Below are positions 54,460 to 63,189 of a stretch of DNA of 64,000 nt, piece by piece. Position numbers and translations under genes: made by a program. This DNA comes from Ensifer sp. IC3342 (GTDB lineage: Bacteria; Pseudomonadota; Alphaproteobacteria; Rhizobiales; Rhizobiaceae). Each line of letters begins with the position of its first letter. The first letter of the stretch is position 1. The stretch lies in contig NZ_JADYVE010000004.1 of NCBI RefSeq assembly GCF_020193655.1, positions 186,001-250,000 of the forward strand. The letters run 5' to 3'. Below the pieces are notes generated by a model. The model saw only the letters and a program-made list of their open reading frames with translations, was not told the DNA's origin and searched no databases.

Positions 54460-54636
54460 CCCCCCTCTGCCCTGCCGGGCATCTCCCCCACAACGGGGGA
54501 GATTGAGGAGGCACCGTATTCCACCACGGCCACTTCACGCCGCGAGGTTAACTCTGCCGAAGTGAGGGAATGGGGAGCCCGCACCTTGCCGATCTCCCCC
54601 CTTGTGGGGGAGATGCCTGGCAGGGCAGAGGGGGGT
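54460..54636. repeat. Inverted-repeat element with 45-bp arms (C-motif type)
   Basis: Left arm CCCCCCTCTGCCCTGCCGGG...(54460-54505) and right arm ...CCTGGCAGGGCAGAGGGGGG (54591-54636) are near-perfect inverted copies around about 85 bases. Each arm also has its own ATCTCCCCC/GGGGGAGAT hairpin. A third repeat family, of a type widespread in Rhizobiales, between two convergent genes. Confidence 0.82.
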
Positions 54637-54690
54637 TCAGGCCCGGGCGACTCGGAAAGTCGACGTGCGAAACCCGGCGATTGCCGTTCT

Positions 54691-55434
54691 CTAGAGTTCA
54701 CCGTGAGATCCGGTGATGCGGGCCCGCGATTCAGTCAGGTGATAGCGCATGTAAAGACGTGCGAGCTCGCGGTTCTGGCCGGAGATCGCCGTGAATATCT
54801 TGCGGTGCTCTTCGAGAACCCGGCGCCGCCGGTCCTCCGAGCCCTGCCGCGTCAGGCTGAGCGCCATGCGCATCGAGCCGCGCAGAATATCGCCAAGCTC
54901 TTCCAGGAGGCGCGGGAAAAGCTCATTGCCCGCGGCCGCGGCAATGGCAAGATGGAAGGCGAAATCTTCCTCCCAACCCGTCTCGCCGCGGGCAAAGGCG
55001 CCCTCCAGCGCCGCCAGCGCCTCGCCGATCTGGTGGAGCTGTGCCTTGGTGCGGCGCATCGCGGCCAGTCCCGCACATTCGGTTTCGAGCGCCAGCCGCG
55101 GTTCGAAGGCCCTGAGGTAGCTGGCGATCTCCGCCGAGGCCGCAAAATCGGTCAGCTTGTTGGACGGGCGCGACTTGACGAAGGTACCGATGCCCTGCCG
55201 CGAAACCACGAGGCCGTCCGCCTGCAGCCGCATCAGCGCCTCGCGAACGACCGGCCTGGAAACCTGGAAGTCGCGGCAGATCCGGGCTTCCGACGGCAAT
55301 TTCGCCCCCTCGGCCATCTGGCCGCTCGCGATCTGCTCGAGGATCTGGCCGTAAAGAACATCGGCGAGCCGCTCTCGCCGCGCCGGTTTCAGTTTCAACA
55401 TCACGTCGTTCAAGGGTCCGCCTTCACCTGTCAT
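54691..55434 (-). CDS. GntR-family regulator, FadR subfamily (FCD domain)
   Basis: 247 residues. Winged helix-turn-helix at about 15-80 (LPSEARICRDFQVSRPVVRE, then RQGIGTFVKSRP) and FCD domain with the D-x3-H pair in EEDFAFHLAIAAAAGN. The start is not certain (ATG 55434 or 55401). It is divergent from the IlvD/EDD dehydratase gene across 56 bases and probably regulates it. Confidence 0.9.
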   Translation of the reverse strand: MTGEGGPLNDVMLKLKPARRERLADVLYGQILEQIASGQMAEGAKLPSEARICRDFQVSRPVVREALMRLQADGLVVSRQGIGTFVKSRPSNKLTDFAASAEIASYLRAFEPRLALETECAGLAAMRRTKAQLHQIGEALAALEGAFARGETGWEEDFAFHLAIAAAAGNELFPRLLEELGDILRGSMRMALSLTRQGSEDRRRRVLEEHRKIFTAISGQNRELARLYMRYHLTESRARITGSHGEL

Positions 55435-55490
55435 TTTTCTGAACAGGTGCAATTTAGCCGACCCGCCCGGGAATGCAAAGGAGGTGACCT

Positions 55491-57215
55491 ATGACCGGAC
55501 GCAAGAAACCGGAGGAATTTCGAAGCTTTCGCTGGTTCGGCGTCAAGGACCTGCGCTCCTTCGGCCACAGGTCCCGGCTTTACCAGATGGGTTATGACAA
55601 TGCGGAAATCGCCGGCAAGCCCGTTATCGCGATTATCAATACCTGGAGCGACATCAATCCGTGCCATGCGCATCTGCGCACCCGCGCCGAGGAGGTGAAG
55701 CGTGGCGTGTGGCAGGCCGGGGGCTTTCCGATCGAGCTGCCGGCCATGTCGCTGGCGGAAACCTACGTGAAGCCGACGACCATGCTTTATCGCAACTTCC
55801 TCGCGATGGAAGTGGAGGAGCTCATCCGGTCGCATCCGGTCGACGGCGTCGTGCTGCTTGCCGGCTGCGACAAGACCACGCCAGCGACGATCATGGGCGC
55901 GATCCAGGTCGACCTTCCGACGATCTTCGTGCCGGCGGGACCGATGCTGCGCGGCAACTATCGCGGCCAGGCCCTGGGTTCGGGCTCCGATGTCTGGAAG
56001 TACTGGGCGGAAAAGGAGGCCGGGCGCATTACCGAGCACGAATGGGGCGTGATGGAGCGCGGCATCGCCCGTTCCTTCGGCACCTGCATGACTATGGGCA
56101 CCGCCTCGACGATGACGGCGCTTGCCGACACGCTTGGTCTCTCACTGCCCGGCGCCTCGGCCATCCCGGCCGCCGATGCCGGCCATTCGCGCATGGCGGC
56201 GCTTTCCGGCACGCGCATCGTTGAGATGGTCTTTGAGGAGCTGAAGCCCTCCGACATCCTGACGGCCAAAGCGTTTGAAAACGCATTGACGGTGCATATG
56301 GCGATGGCCGGCTCGACCAATGCGATGATTCACCTGATTGCCATGGCACGGCGGTGCGGCGTCGAGCTGACCTTGGACGATTTCGATTGCATGTCTGAGA
56401 GGGTCCCGGTCCTCTGCAATATTCGCCCGACGGGCGAATTCCTGATGGAGGACTTTTATTATGCCGGCGGGCTGCCGGCGCTGTGGAAGCAGCTCAAGCC
56501 CTTGCTGCATCTCAAAGAGCGCAACGTCATCGGCAATATCGGGAAAGTGATCCACGAAGCCGAGGTTCATCTGCCGGACGTGATCCGGCCGCTCGATAAC
56601 CCCGTTGCCGCACGCGGCGGCACGGCGATCCTGAAAGGAAACCTCGCGCCCCGGGGCTGCGTGATGAAGCCCGCCGCGGCCGACCCTGCCCTTCTCAAGC
56701 ATCGCGGGCCAGCGCTTGTCTTCGACGATTACGAGACGATGATGAAGGCGGTGAACGACGAGGATCTCGACGTCACCGCCGACACGGTCCTGATCCTGCG
56801 CAACGCCGGTCCCGTCGGCGGACCGGGCATGCCGGAATGGGGAATGCTGCCCATCCCGAAGAAGCTTCTGAAACAGGGGGTGCGCGACATGGTGCGCATT
56901 TCGGACGCTCGCATGAGCGGTACCAGCTACGGCGCCTGCATTCTGCACGTCGCACCGGAGTCTTACGTCGGCGGGCCGCTGGCCGCCGTCCGCAATGGCG
57001 ACATTATCGCCCTCGACGTCGCCAATCGGACGCTGACGCTAGAGGTCAGCTCAGCGGAGATCGAGCGCCGGCTTTCCGAATGGCGACCGCCGGAGCGCGA
57101 TTATTCGAGAGGTTTTCTGAAGATGCATGCGGAGCATATCCAGCAGGCCCCCGAAGGCTGCGACTTCACCTTCCTGCAGTCTCCCCATAAGCTGCCCGAA
57201 CCGGAAATTCATTGA
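55491..57215 (+). CDS. IlvD/EDD-family sugar-acid dehydratase (L-arabonate dehydratase-like)
   Basis: 574-residue iron-sulfur dehydratase. Candidate cluster ligands are C58 (DINPCHAH), C126 (AGCDKTTP) and C199 (GTCMTMGTAST), as in the characterised Rhizobium leguminosarum L-arabonate dehydratase, to which it is similar throughout (NTWSD, PMLRGNYRG, DMVRISDARMSGTSYG). It converts an aldonate to a 2-keto-3-deoxy acid. Neighbouring lactonase and DHDPS-like genes and the broken uronate dehydrogenase suggest a pentonate or aldarate; substrate is not fixed by sequence. Confidence 0.92.
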   Translation: MTGRKKPEEFRSFRWFGVKDLRSFGHRSRLYQMGYDNAEIAGKPVIAIINTWSDINPCHAHLRTRAEEVKRGVWQAGGFPIELPAMSLAETYVKPTTMLYRNFLAMEVEELIRSHPVDGVVLLAGCDKTTPATIMGAIQVDLPTIFVPAGPMLRGNYRGQALGSGSDVWKYWAEKEAGRITEHEWGVMERGIARSFGTCMTMGTASTMTALADTLGLSLPGASAIPAADAGHSRMAALSGTRIVEMVFEELKPSDILTAKAFENALTVHMAMAGSTNAMIHLIAMARRCGVELTLDDFDCMSERVPVLCNIRPTGEFLMEDFYYAGGLPALWKQLKPLLHLKERNVIGNIGKVIHEAEVHLPDVIRPLDNPVAARGGTAILKGNLAPRGCVMKPAAADPALLKHRGPALVFDDYETMMKAVNDEDLDVTADTVLILRNAGPVGGPGMPEWGMLPIPKKLLKQGVRDMVRISDARMSGTSYGACILHVAPESYVGGPLAAVRNGDIIALDVANRTLTLEVSSAEIERRLSEWRPPERDYSRGFLKMHAEHIQQAPEGCDFTFLQSPHKLPEPEIH

Positions 57216-57217
57216 CT

Positions 57218-57321
57218 CTACAGCGCCGCGCGTCCAAGCGGACGCGCAAAGGTCGCTGTAGCACTTTGGATTGCTGCATTATTTCGTCCTTAAATCGATT
57301 CCGATTTAAGGAATCATGCAG
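57218..57321 (+). repeat. RIME1-like mosaic element, copy 4
   Basis: 104 bp starting two bases after the dehydratase stop codon and ending 13 bases before the ATG of the uronate dehydrogenase pseudogene. Same orientation as copy 1. Confidence 0.9.
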
Positions 57322-57334
57322 AGAGGTGGGACGG

Positions 57335-57740
57335 ATGATGACGCGGCTGTTGGTGACAGGAGCGGGTGGTGCTCTCGGCCGGCTTGTCTCAGGAAGCGGC
57401 AGCTGCTTCCCCGAGCCGAAGAACCAGCGCATGCTTTCCACCTGGCTGAGCCCGCGTGATTTCCTGTCGCTGGTGCGCCGGCTTCTCGATGCTCCGGCCA
57501 TCGGCTATCTGGTGCTCTACGGCGCCTCGGCAACCGGGATGCATGGTGGTCGACGCGCACGCCGATTTCCTCGGCCGGCAACCGATGGACAGCAGCGAGG
57601 CTTTTCGCCAGGCAATCGAGCGGCTCGAGCCCGGCCCCGCGGAAGGCAACACGTACCAGGGCGGTCGCCTCGCGACGGTCAAGGCCTACCCCCGGGGATT
57701 AGGCCCAGGACCTACTGTGTATAGGGTCGGACGGCAATGA
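57335..57740 (+). pseudogene. udh: Uronate dehydrogenase pseudogene with internal deletion and frameshift
   Basis: After a good ribosome binding site (GAGAGGTGGG) the frame gives MMTRLLVTGAGGALGRLV, the Rossmann start of uronate dehydrogenase, then jumps straight to GSCFPEPKNQRMLSTWLSPR and DFLSLVRRLLDAPAIGYL, which match the C-terminal third of Agrobacterium Udh. About 150 residues, including the YxxxK active site, are missing. Near 57540 the frame changes, and ADFLGRQPMDSSEAFRQAIE continues in another frame to a stop at 57740. Clearly inactive. Bracketed by two RIME elements in opposite orientation. Confidence 0.85.
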
Positions 57741-57754
57741 GCCGTCCGCGCCTA

Positions 57755-57858
57755 CTGCATGTTTCGTTAAATCGTAGCCGATTTAAGGATAAAAACATGC
57801 AGCAATTCAAAGTGCTACAGCGTCCTTTGCGCGCCTGATGAGACGCGCGGCGCTGCAG
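57755..57858 (-). repeat. RIME1-like mosaic element, copy 5
   Basis: 104 bp, opposite orientation to copy 4, ending 18 bases from the stop of the solute-binding protein gene. Confidence 0.9.
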
Positions 57859-57875
57859 GGCCTGCACTCAGGCAT

Positions 57876-59162
57876 TCAGCCGGCGCGGACGGTCGCTTTC
57901 CCCTCCTCGACGAGACGGGTCGCAGCATCAGCGACCGATATGCGCTCGAAGGCGAGCTCGTCGGCAATCGGGCGAAATACGCGATGATCGAACTCGGTCG
58001 CTCCGAGCGGTGCCGGAGGCGGATAGCTGCCGACCTGGTCCTTCAGCGCGTTGATGTATTTCACCGTTTCGGCTTCCGTCGGGTTGAGCTGCGGCAGTAT
58101 GGCCTCGCGAACTTTCGGCGACATGGGCACGCCGCGTTCGACCCCGAGGATCTTGCCGGCCTCGACGTCGTTGACGAAGAAGCTGATGAACTTCGCGGCT
58201 TCCTCGCCATGCTCCGTTGTGGCGCCGACGCTCCAGATCAGCGCAGGGCGATAATAGTGGCCGGAGGGGCCACCTTTCTCGCCTCGCGGCAGCATGCCGA
58301 TGCCAAGCTTGCTCTTCATGATGAGCTGGTAGCCGATCATCTGGTTCGAATAGGCCATGCCGATCGCCGAATAGCCGAGCGCCAGGCAGTTGGTGTCGAT
58401 CGTATTCTGGTCGAGCGTCTGGATGTCCGCCCCCACGGTGCCGCCCCGCTTGCGCAGATCCTCCCAGTAGGCATACCACTCCTTGGCCTCTTCGACGCCG
58501 AAGCCCAATCCGCTTTCGTTGAAAAGACTGCTGCCGCGTTGCCTGAGCCAGGCATCGAAGACATAGGTGTAGCGAGCTGCATACGGCCCGCCGCCCTTGC
58601 CGGTGGCCTTCGCCATCTCGATCGCGATGTCGGCGTATTCCGACCAGGTGGTGTCGAGCCCCGGAGGAGTGACGCCTGCTTTTGCGAAGACGTCGGCATC
58701 GTAAAACAGCGCAAAGGAGTTGAGTCCGAGGCCAATACCCCAGAGCTTGCCATCCACGGTCGTCAGCTTCAGCACGTCCTCGCCGAAATCTTTCACATTC
58801 AGCACCGACGCGATGAATGGATCGAGGGCGAGGCAGGCGCCGCGCTTCGAGTAGTCCGAAATCGTATTGGGCTCGAGCTGGAAGACGTCGGCGATGGAGC
58901 GACCAGCCATCTGCGTCGCGAGCTTTGTCCAGTAGCCGTCGCCGCTCAGGCTCTCGCCGACAACGGTGACGCCGGGGTTCTTCTCCTGGAAGAGCTTGGC
59001 AACGCTCAATGTTCGCTTCGAGCGATCGTTGGAGCCCCACCACATGGCGCGCAGATTGACGTTTTCTGCCGCAAAGGTTGGCCGGAGGCCGCCGGGGCCG
59101 AGCGCCAAGCCGGCAGTTGCGCCTGCCGCGCCGAGCATGAATGTGCGTCGATTGAGTCGCAT
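57876..59162 (-). CDS. Orphan extracellular sugar-binding protein of ABC transporter
   Basis: 428 residues with a Tat-like signal (NRRTFMLGAAGATAGLALG, cleavage near FAAE). The mature start LRAMWWGSNDRSKRTL and the SDYSKRG and GMAYSNQMIGYQ segments show it to be a paralogue of the 41150-42436 protein. No permease or ATPase genes accompany it in the window. It is divergent from lacI, with palindromes between them. It may feed a transporter outside the window or share the 42-47 kb importer. Confidence 0.9.
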   Translation of the reverse strand: MRLNRRTFMLGAAGATAGLALGPGGLRPTFAAENVNLRAMWWGSNDRSKRTLSVAKLFQEKNPGVTVVGESLSGDGYWTKLATQMAGRSIADVFQLEPNTISDYSKRGACLALDPFIASVLNVKDFGEDVLKLTTVDGKLWGIGLGLNSFALFYDADVFAKAGVTPPGLDTTWSEYADIAIEMAKATGKGGGPYAARYTYVFDAWLRQRGSSLFNESGLGFGVEEAKEWYAYWEDLRKRGGTVGADIQTLDQNTIDTNCLALGYSAIGMAYSNQMIGYQLIMKSKLGIGMLPRGEKGGPSGHYYRPALIWSVGATTEHGEEAAKFISFFVNDVEAGKILGVERGVPMSPKVREAILPQLNPTEAETVKYINALKDQVGSYPPPAPLGATEFDHRVFRPIADELAFERISVADAATRLVEEGKATVRAG

Positions 59163-59252
59163 GCGAATCCTCCCTCTCGTTATCTGCCTCGCGCTCTCCT
59201 CAGGCGTCCGGCGGACCAAAGTTCGGCGACAAGATTATGCAAAAATCGAAAT

Positions 59253-59287
59253 CTTGCAAGAAATTGTTCATTCCTTGCAAATTTGCA
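59253..59287. promoter_or_regulatory. Candidate LacI operators
   Basis: Two perfect palindromes, CTTGCAAG (59253-59260) and TGCAAATTTGCA (59276-59287), share a TTGCAA-type core and lie in the 147-base spacer between the binding-protein gene and lacI. Confidence 0.6.
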
Positions 59288-59309
59288 TTATTTGCGTAAC
59301 ATTTGCGAT

Positions 59310-60332
59310 ATGAATGACACGCCCAAACGATTCCGCCAATCCGACATCGCCGCCCGCGCCGGGGTTTCGGTTTCCACCGTCTCGCGCGTACTCGCGAACG
59401 AACCCGGCATCAGCGAAGACGTCCGCCGACAGATCCTCAAGGTTGCGAGCGACCTCGGCTATCCTCTGAAGGCCGGCCCGAAGACGACCCCCGGGACCTT
59501 GGCGCTAATCGCGAGCAATGGCGTCACGGGGGTGTTGAGCATTTTTTACGAGGGTATTGTCGAGGGCTTGCGTTCAGAGGCTGCCCTGCAGGGCATCCCC
59601 TTTGACATCCGCCTCGTCAGCGAGGCCAAGGCGACACCCGAGACCGTCCGGGATCTGATGGAATCCGTCGGCGCGCAAGGACTGTTTCTGGTTGGCATCG
59701 ACCCCGGTCAAGCACTCAGCGCGTGGCTGATCGAAAGCCGCACGCCCGTGATACTCGTCAACGGCACCGACCCTCAACTGCGCTTCGACGGCGTCTCGCC
59801 GTCGAACTTCTTCGGCGCCCATGCGGCGACGCAGCGGCTGATCGATGCCGGCCACCGCCGCATCCTTCACCTGACCGGATCGCATCGGCAGACGATCCGC
59901 GAACGCATACGCGGTTTCGAAACGGCCGTTGCTTCGGTCGGAGGCGAGGCGCGTGTCATCCGCTTGCCGTTCGAGACCAATGCGAGCGTCGAGGCACATG
60001 CGGCGACACTTGCCGCACTCAAGGAGGACCCCGGTTTCTCGGCTGCCTTCTGCATGAACGACTTTGTCGCCGTAGGCGTCCTCGAAGCGGTGACCGAGCT
60101 TGGCCTCAGGGTGCCCAAGGATTTCGCAATCGTCGGCTTCGACGACCTGCCCTGCGCCGAGATGGCCAGCCCGCGTCTGGCGACGATGCGCGTCGATCGC
60201 GTGGCCCTCGGTCGCGAGGCGGTCGCCATGATGCATTTCCGCTTCCGCCACCCGGGAGCTCCCGCCCGGCACGTGTCCCACGCCGTCATCCCGGTCCATG
60301 GCGGCACACTAAACGAAGGACAGCGCTCATGA
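59310..60332 (+). CDS. LacI-family transcriptional regulator
   Basis: 340 residues. The N-terminal helix-turn-helix and hinge are DIAARAGVSVSTVSRVLANE, followed by a ribose-binding-protein-like effector domain (VLSIFYEGIVEGLRSEA, HRRILHLTGSH, AIVGFDDLPCAEM). The start is the ATG at 59310. The stop overlaps the DUF2264 start by 4 nt (ATGA), so the regulator is co-transcribed with the enzymes it probably controls. Confidence 0.93.
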   Translation: MNDTPKRFRQSDIAARAGVSVSTVSRVLANEPGISEDVRRQILKVASDLGYPLKAGPKTTPGTLALIASNGVTGVLSIFYEGIVEGLRSEAALQGIPFDIRLVSEAKATPETVRDLMESVGAQGLFLVGIDPGQALSAWLIESRTPVILVNGTDPQLRFDGVSPSNFFGAHAATQRLIDAGHRRILHLTGSHRQTIRERIRGFETAVASVGGEARVIRLPFETNASVEAHAATLAALKEDPGFSAAFCMNDFVAVGVLEAVTELGLRVPKDFAIVGFDDLPCAEMASPRLATMRVDRVALGREAVAMMHFRFRHPGAPARHVSHAVIPVHGGTLNEGQRS

Positions 60333-62182
60333 TCAATGATCCTGCCACCGCCAATCCGCTTGGCTCCAATCCGCTGGCAACGCGCAGTGACATGCAGCGC
60401 GCCCTGACCGACCTCTTCAATCCGCTGCTGCCATACTTTTCCGAAGGAAGCGCCCGCGTTCGCCTCGACGCCGCCGCCGCCCATTTCGATCGCGCCGCGG
60501 CTGATCTCGAAGGTTTTGCAAGGCCCCTTTGGGGACTGGCACCTTTCGGCGCCGGCGGCGGCCACTTCGCCCACTGGGACCGTTATGCGGACGGGATCGC
60601 CAGCGGTACCGACCCGAACCACCCGGAATACTGGGGCGCGGTCAACGGTCGGGACCAGCGCATGGTCGAGCTCGCCGCGTTGGGCTTCGCGCTTGCCCTG
60701 GTGCCTGAAAAACTGTGGGATCCGCTAACCTCTCGGGCGAAAGACAACCTCGTCGCCTATCTAACCCATGCCCGGCAGTTCGACTATGCCGACAACAATT
60801 GGAAGTTCTTCCGCATATTCGTCGATGTCGCTCTGGATCGTCTGGGCATCGAATACGGCCGCAGCCTGACCAAGCAGTATCTCACCGAACTCGAAGGCTT
60901 CTATATTGCTGATGGTTGGTATCGCGACGGCAATGTCCGGCGCATCGATCACTACATCCCCTTTGCCATGCACTTTTACGGCCTGATCTATTCGCGGCTC
61001 GTCGATGACGATTATGCCAGGCGCTACCGCGAGCGAGCCCTGGCCTTCGCGCAGGATTTCCGCCACTGGTTCGGGCAGGACGGCGCGACCCTCCCCTTCG
61101 GCCGCAGCCTCACCTACCGTTTCGCCTGCGCGGGCTTCTGGTCGGCGCTCGCCTTTGCCGACCTGGAGGCGCTGCCCTGGGGCGAGATCAAGGGCCTTTG
61201 CCTGCGCCACCTGAGATGGTGGGCGGACAAGCCGATGACCCACCGGGACGGCGTGCTGTCGATCGGTTACGGCTATCCGAACCTCCTGATGTCGGAAAAC
61301 TACAATTCGGCGGGCTCGCCCTATTGGGCGTTCAAGGCCTTCCTGCCACTCGCGATCGGCGAAGACCACCCGTTCTGGACGAGCACCGAAACGCCTGCGG
61401 CGCCGCTCGAGGAGACGGTCCCGCTTCGTCATCCGGGCATGGTGATGATGCCTTGCAAGGGCGACGTGGTCGCGCTTTCTTCCGGACAGGAAAACCGGCA
61501 GATGCGGTTCGGTTCGGAGAAGTATGCGAAATTCGCCTATTCGACGCGCTATGGCTTCAGCGTCGAGAGCGACGAACGGGCCTTTGCCGGCGGCGCCTTC
61601 GATTCCATGCTGGCCTTCAGCGGCGACGGCATTCACTACCGGGTGCGAGAGGCGAATGAAGTAGCGCGGCTTGCCGGCGATGTGCTCTATTCGAAATGGT
61701 CGCCTTGGCCGGACGTGGTCGTCGAAACCTGGCTGCTGCCGTCGGCGCCATGGCATGTGCGGGTGCATCGGGTCACGACGCCGAGAGAACTCGAAACCGC
61801 CGAGGGCGGTTTCGCCATCGCCAGACGGGACTTCGAGGCTGACACGCTCTTCTCGGCGCCCGGCACCGCCCATGCCATCGGCGCGGAGGATTTCACCGGG
61901 ATATGCGATCTGGGCTCGTCTGTTGCGCGCGAAGGCCTCGCTCAGAAGGCTCCGCCAAATACCAACCTGATCTTCGCAAAGACGCTGGTGCCACAACTGC
62001 GTGCCACCATACCGGCCGGCGAGACCATTTTGCGCTGTGCCGTGTTGGCCGTTCGCGACACCTCTGCCGTTTCAGGTGATTGGACGAGGCCGCCGGCCGC
62101 CCCGAACATTGACGCGTTGCGTATCCTCGCGAGGCAAGGCGAGAGCGTGAGTGCAATGGATGCACCAGGACGAATCCCATGA
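60329..62182 (+). CDS. DUF2264 protein, probable glycoside hydrolase
   Basis: 617 residues with an alpha/alpha-barrel-like first two thirds and a beta-sandwich C-terminus. Signature stretches are LWGLAPFGAGGGHF, DNNWKFFRIFVDVALD, SLTYRFACAGFWSALAF and SENYNSAGSPYWAFKAFLPL. There is no signal peptide, so it acts in the cytoplasm on imported oligosaccharide. To my recollection DUF2264 includes the GH154 family with beta-glucuronidase activity; that link is from memory. The start MINDPATANPLG overlaps the lacI stop by 4 nt. Confidence 0.87.
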   Translation: MINDPATANPLGSNPLATRSDMQRALTDLFNPLLPYFSEGSARVRLDAAAAHFDRAAADLEGFARPLWGLAPFGAGGGHFAHWDRYADGIASGTDPNHPEYWGAVNGRDQRMVELAALGFALALVPEKLWDPLTSRAKDNLVAYLTHARQFDYADNNWKFFRIFVDVALDRLGIEYGRSLTKQYLTELEGFYIADGWYRDGNVRRIDHYIPFAMHFYGLIYSRLVDDDYARRYRERALAFAQDFRHWFGQDGATLPFGRSLTYRFACAGFWSALAFADLEALPWGEIKGLCLRHLRWWADKPMTHRDGVLSIGYGYPNLLMSENYNSAGSPYWAFKAFLPLAIGEDHPFWTSTETPAAPLEETVPLRHPGMVMMPCKGDVVALSSGQENRQMRFGSEKYAKFAYSTRYGFSVESDERAFAGGAFDSMLAFSGDGIHYRVREANEVARLAGDVLYSKWSPWPDVVVETWLLPSAPWHVRVHRVTTPRELETAEGGFAIARRDFEADTLFSAPGTAHAIGAEDFTGICDLGSSVAREGLAQKAPPNTNLIFAKTLVPQLRATIPAGETILRCAVLAVRDTSAVSGDWTRPPAAPNIDALRILARQGESVSAMDAPGRIP

Positions 62183-63189
62183 CGCGCCCCGCAATTGCTT
62201 TTGCGATGCAGCCGGAGAGGACGCGGCTCGTTCTCACACCCGAGCTTCTTACCAGGTTCGACAGTCTCGGGCGCGTTCTGGATCAACGTCCGATAACGGA
62301 GTTCGGCGATGGCCGTGCAAATCGGCTGATGGCTGAAACGGAGATCCTGGTCACCGGATGGGGTGCCCCCTTGTTCGACAGAGCGGCGCTTGCGGCGGCA
62401 CCACACCTCCGCCTCATCGTGCACGCGGCCGGAACGATCAAGGGGTTGATCGACGATTGCGTCTTCGATGCAGGCGTGGCGGTCAGCCATGCGGCCGAAG
62501 CCAACGCCGTGCCGGTCGCGGAGTTTACGCTGGCAGCGATTATCTTTGCCGGCAAGCAGGTGTTTCGCTTCCGCGATCTCTACGCCGCCGACCGCGATCG
62601 CACCCGCACAAATCTCCTGCAGGGGCAGCCGATTGGAAACTATCGCCGCACAATCGGGATTGTCGGTGCATCGAAGATCGGCAGGCGAGTGATCGAGCTT
62701 CTTCGTCCCTTCGACTATCAGGTGCTGCTCTATGACCCGCTGCTCGGGCAGGATGCCGCTTCCGCCCTCAATGTCGAAAAGGTCGATCTTGATACTTTGA
62801 TGGCGCGCGCGGACATCGTATCGCTGCACGCACCGTCGCTCCCCGAGACACGGCACATGATCGACGGGCGGCGGCTGTCGCTCATGAAGGACGGCGCGAC
62901 GCTGGTCAACACGGCGCGAGGTGCGCTCGTCGACGAGGCCGCGCTTATCGAGAAGCTGAAGACCGGCACGATCAATGCCATCATCGACGTCACCGATCCC
63001 GAAGTGCCTGAAAGGAACTCTCCGCTCTACGACCTGCCGAACGTCTTCCTGACCCCGCACATTGCCGGTGCTGTCGGTCTCGAACGGACGCGCCTTGGCG
63101 AGATGGCTGCTGATGAGATTGCCCGGTTCATCGAAGGCAGGCCGCTGCTTTACGAGATTCGCAAGGCCGACCTGGAGCGCATGGCATGA
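62179..63189 (+). CDS. D-isomer specific 2-hydroxyacid dehydrogenase
   Basis: 336 residues. NAD-binding motif GIVGASKIGRRV near residue 158 (third glycine pattern G-x-x-x-x-x-G in place of GxGxxG), catalytic Arg in NTARGALVDE, Glu in DVTDPEVPE and His in LTPHIAGAVG. Reduces a 2-keto acid or oxidises a 2-hydroxy acid, here perhaps a uronate or ketodeoxy-acid product. Overlaps both neighbours by 4 nt. Confidence 0.9.
   Translation: MTRPAIAFAMQPERTRLVLTPELLTRFDSLGRVLDQRPITEFGDGRANRLMAETEILVTGWGAPLFDRAALAAAPHLRLIVHAAGTIKGLIDDCVFDAGVAVSHAAEANAVPVAEFTLAAIIFAGKQVFRFRDLYAADRDRTRTNLLQGQPIGNYRRTIGIVGASKIGRRVIELLRPFDYQVLLYDPLLGQDAASALNVEKVDLDTLMARADIVSLHAPSLPETRHMIDGRRLSLMKDGATLVNTARGALVDEAALIEKLKTGTINAIIDVTDPEVPERNSPLYDLPNVFLTPHIAGAVGLERTRLGEMAADEIARFIEGRPLLYEIRKADLERMA

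Noticed and set aside
57984-59309. Long N-terminal extension of the LacI frame
   Set aside because: The extension is antisense to the binding-protein gene; the regulator starts naturally at 59310 with the helix-turn-helix.
59723-60328. N-terminal extension of the DUF2264 frame
   Set aside because: Out-of-frame reading of lacI; the ATGA overlap at 60329 gives the natural start.
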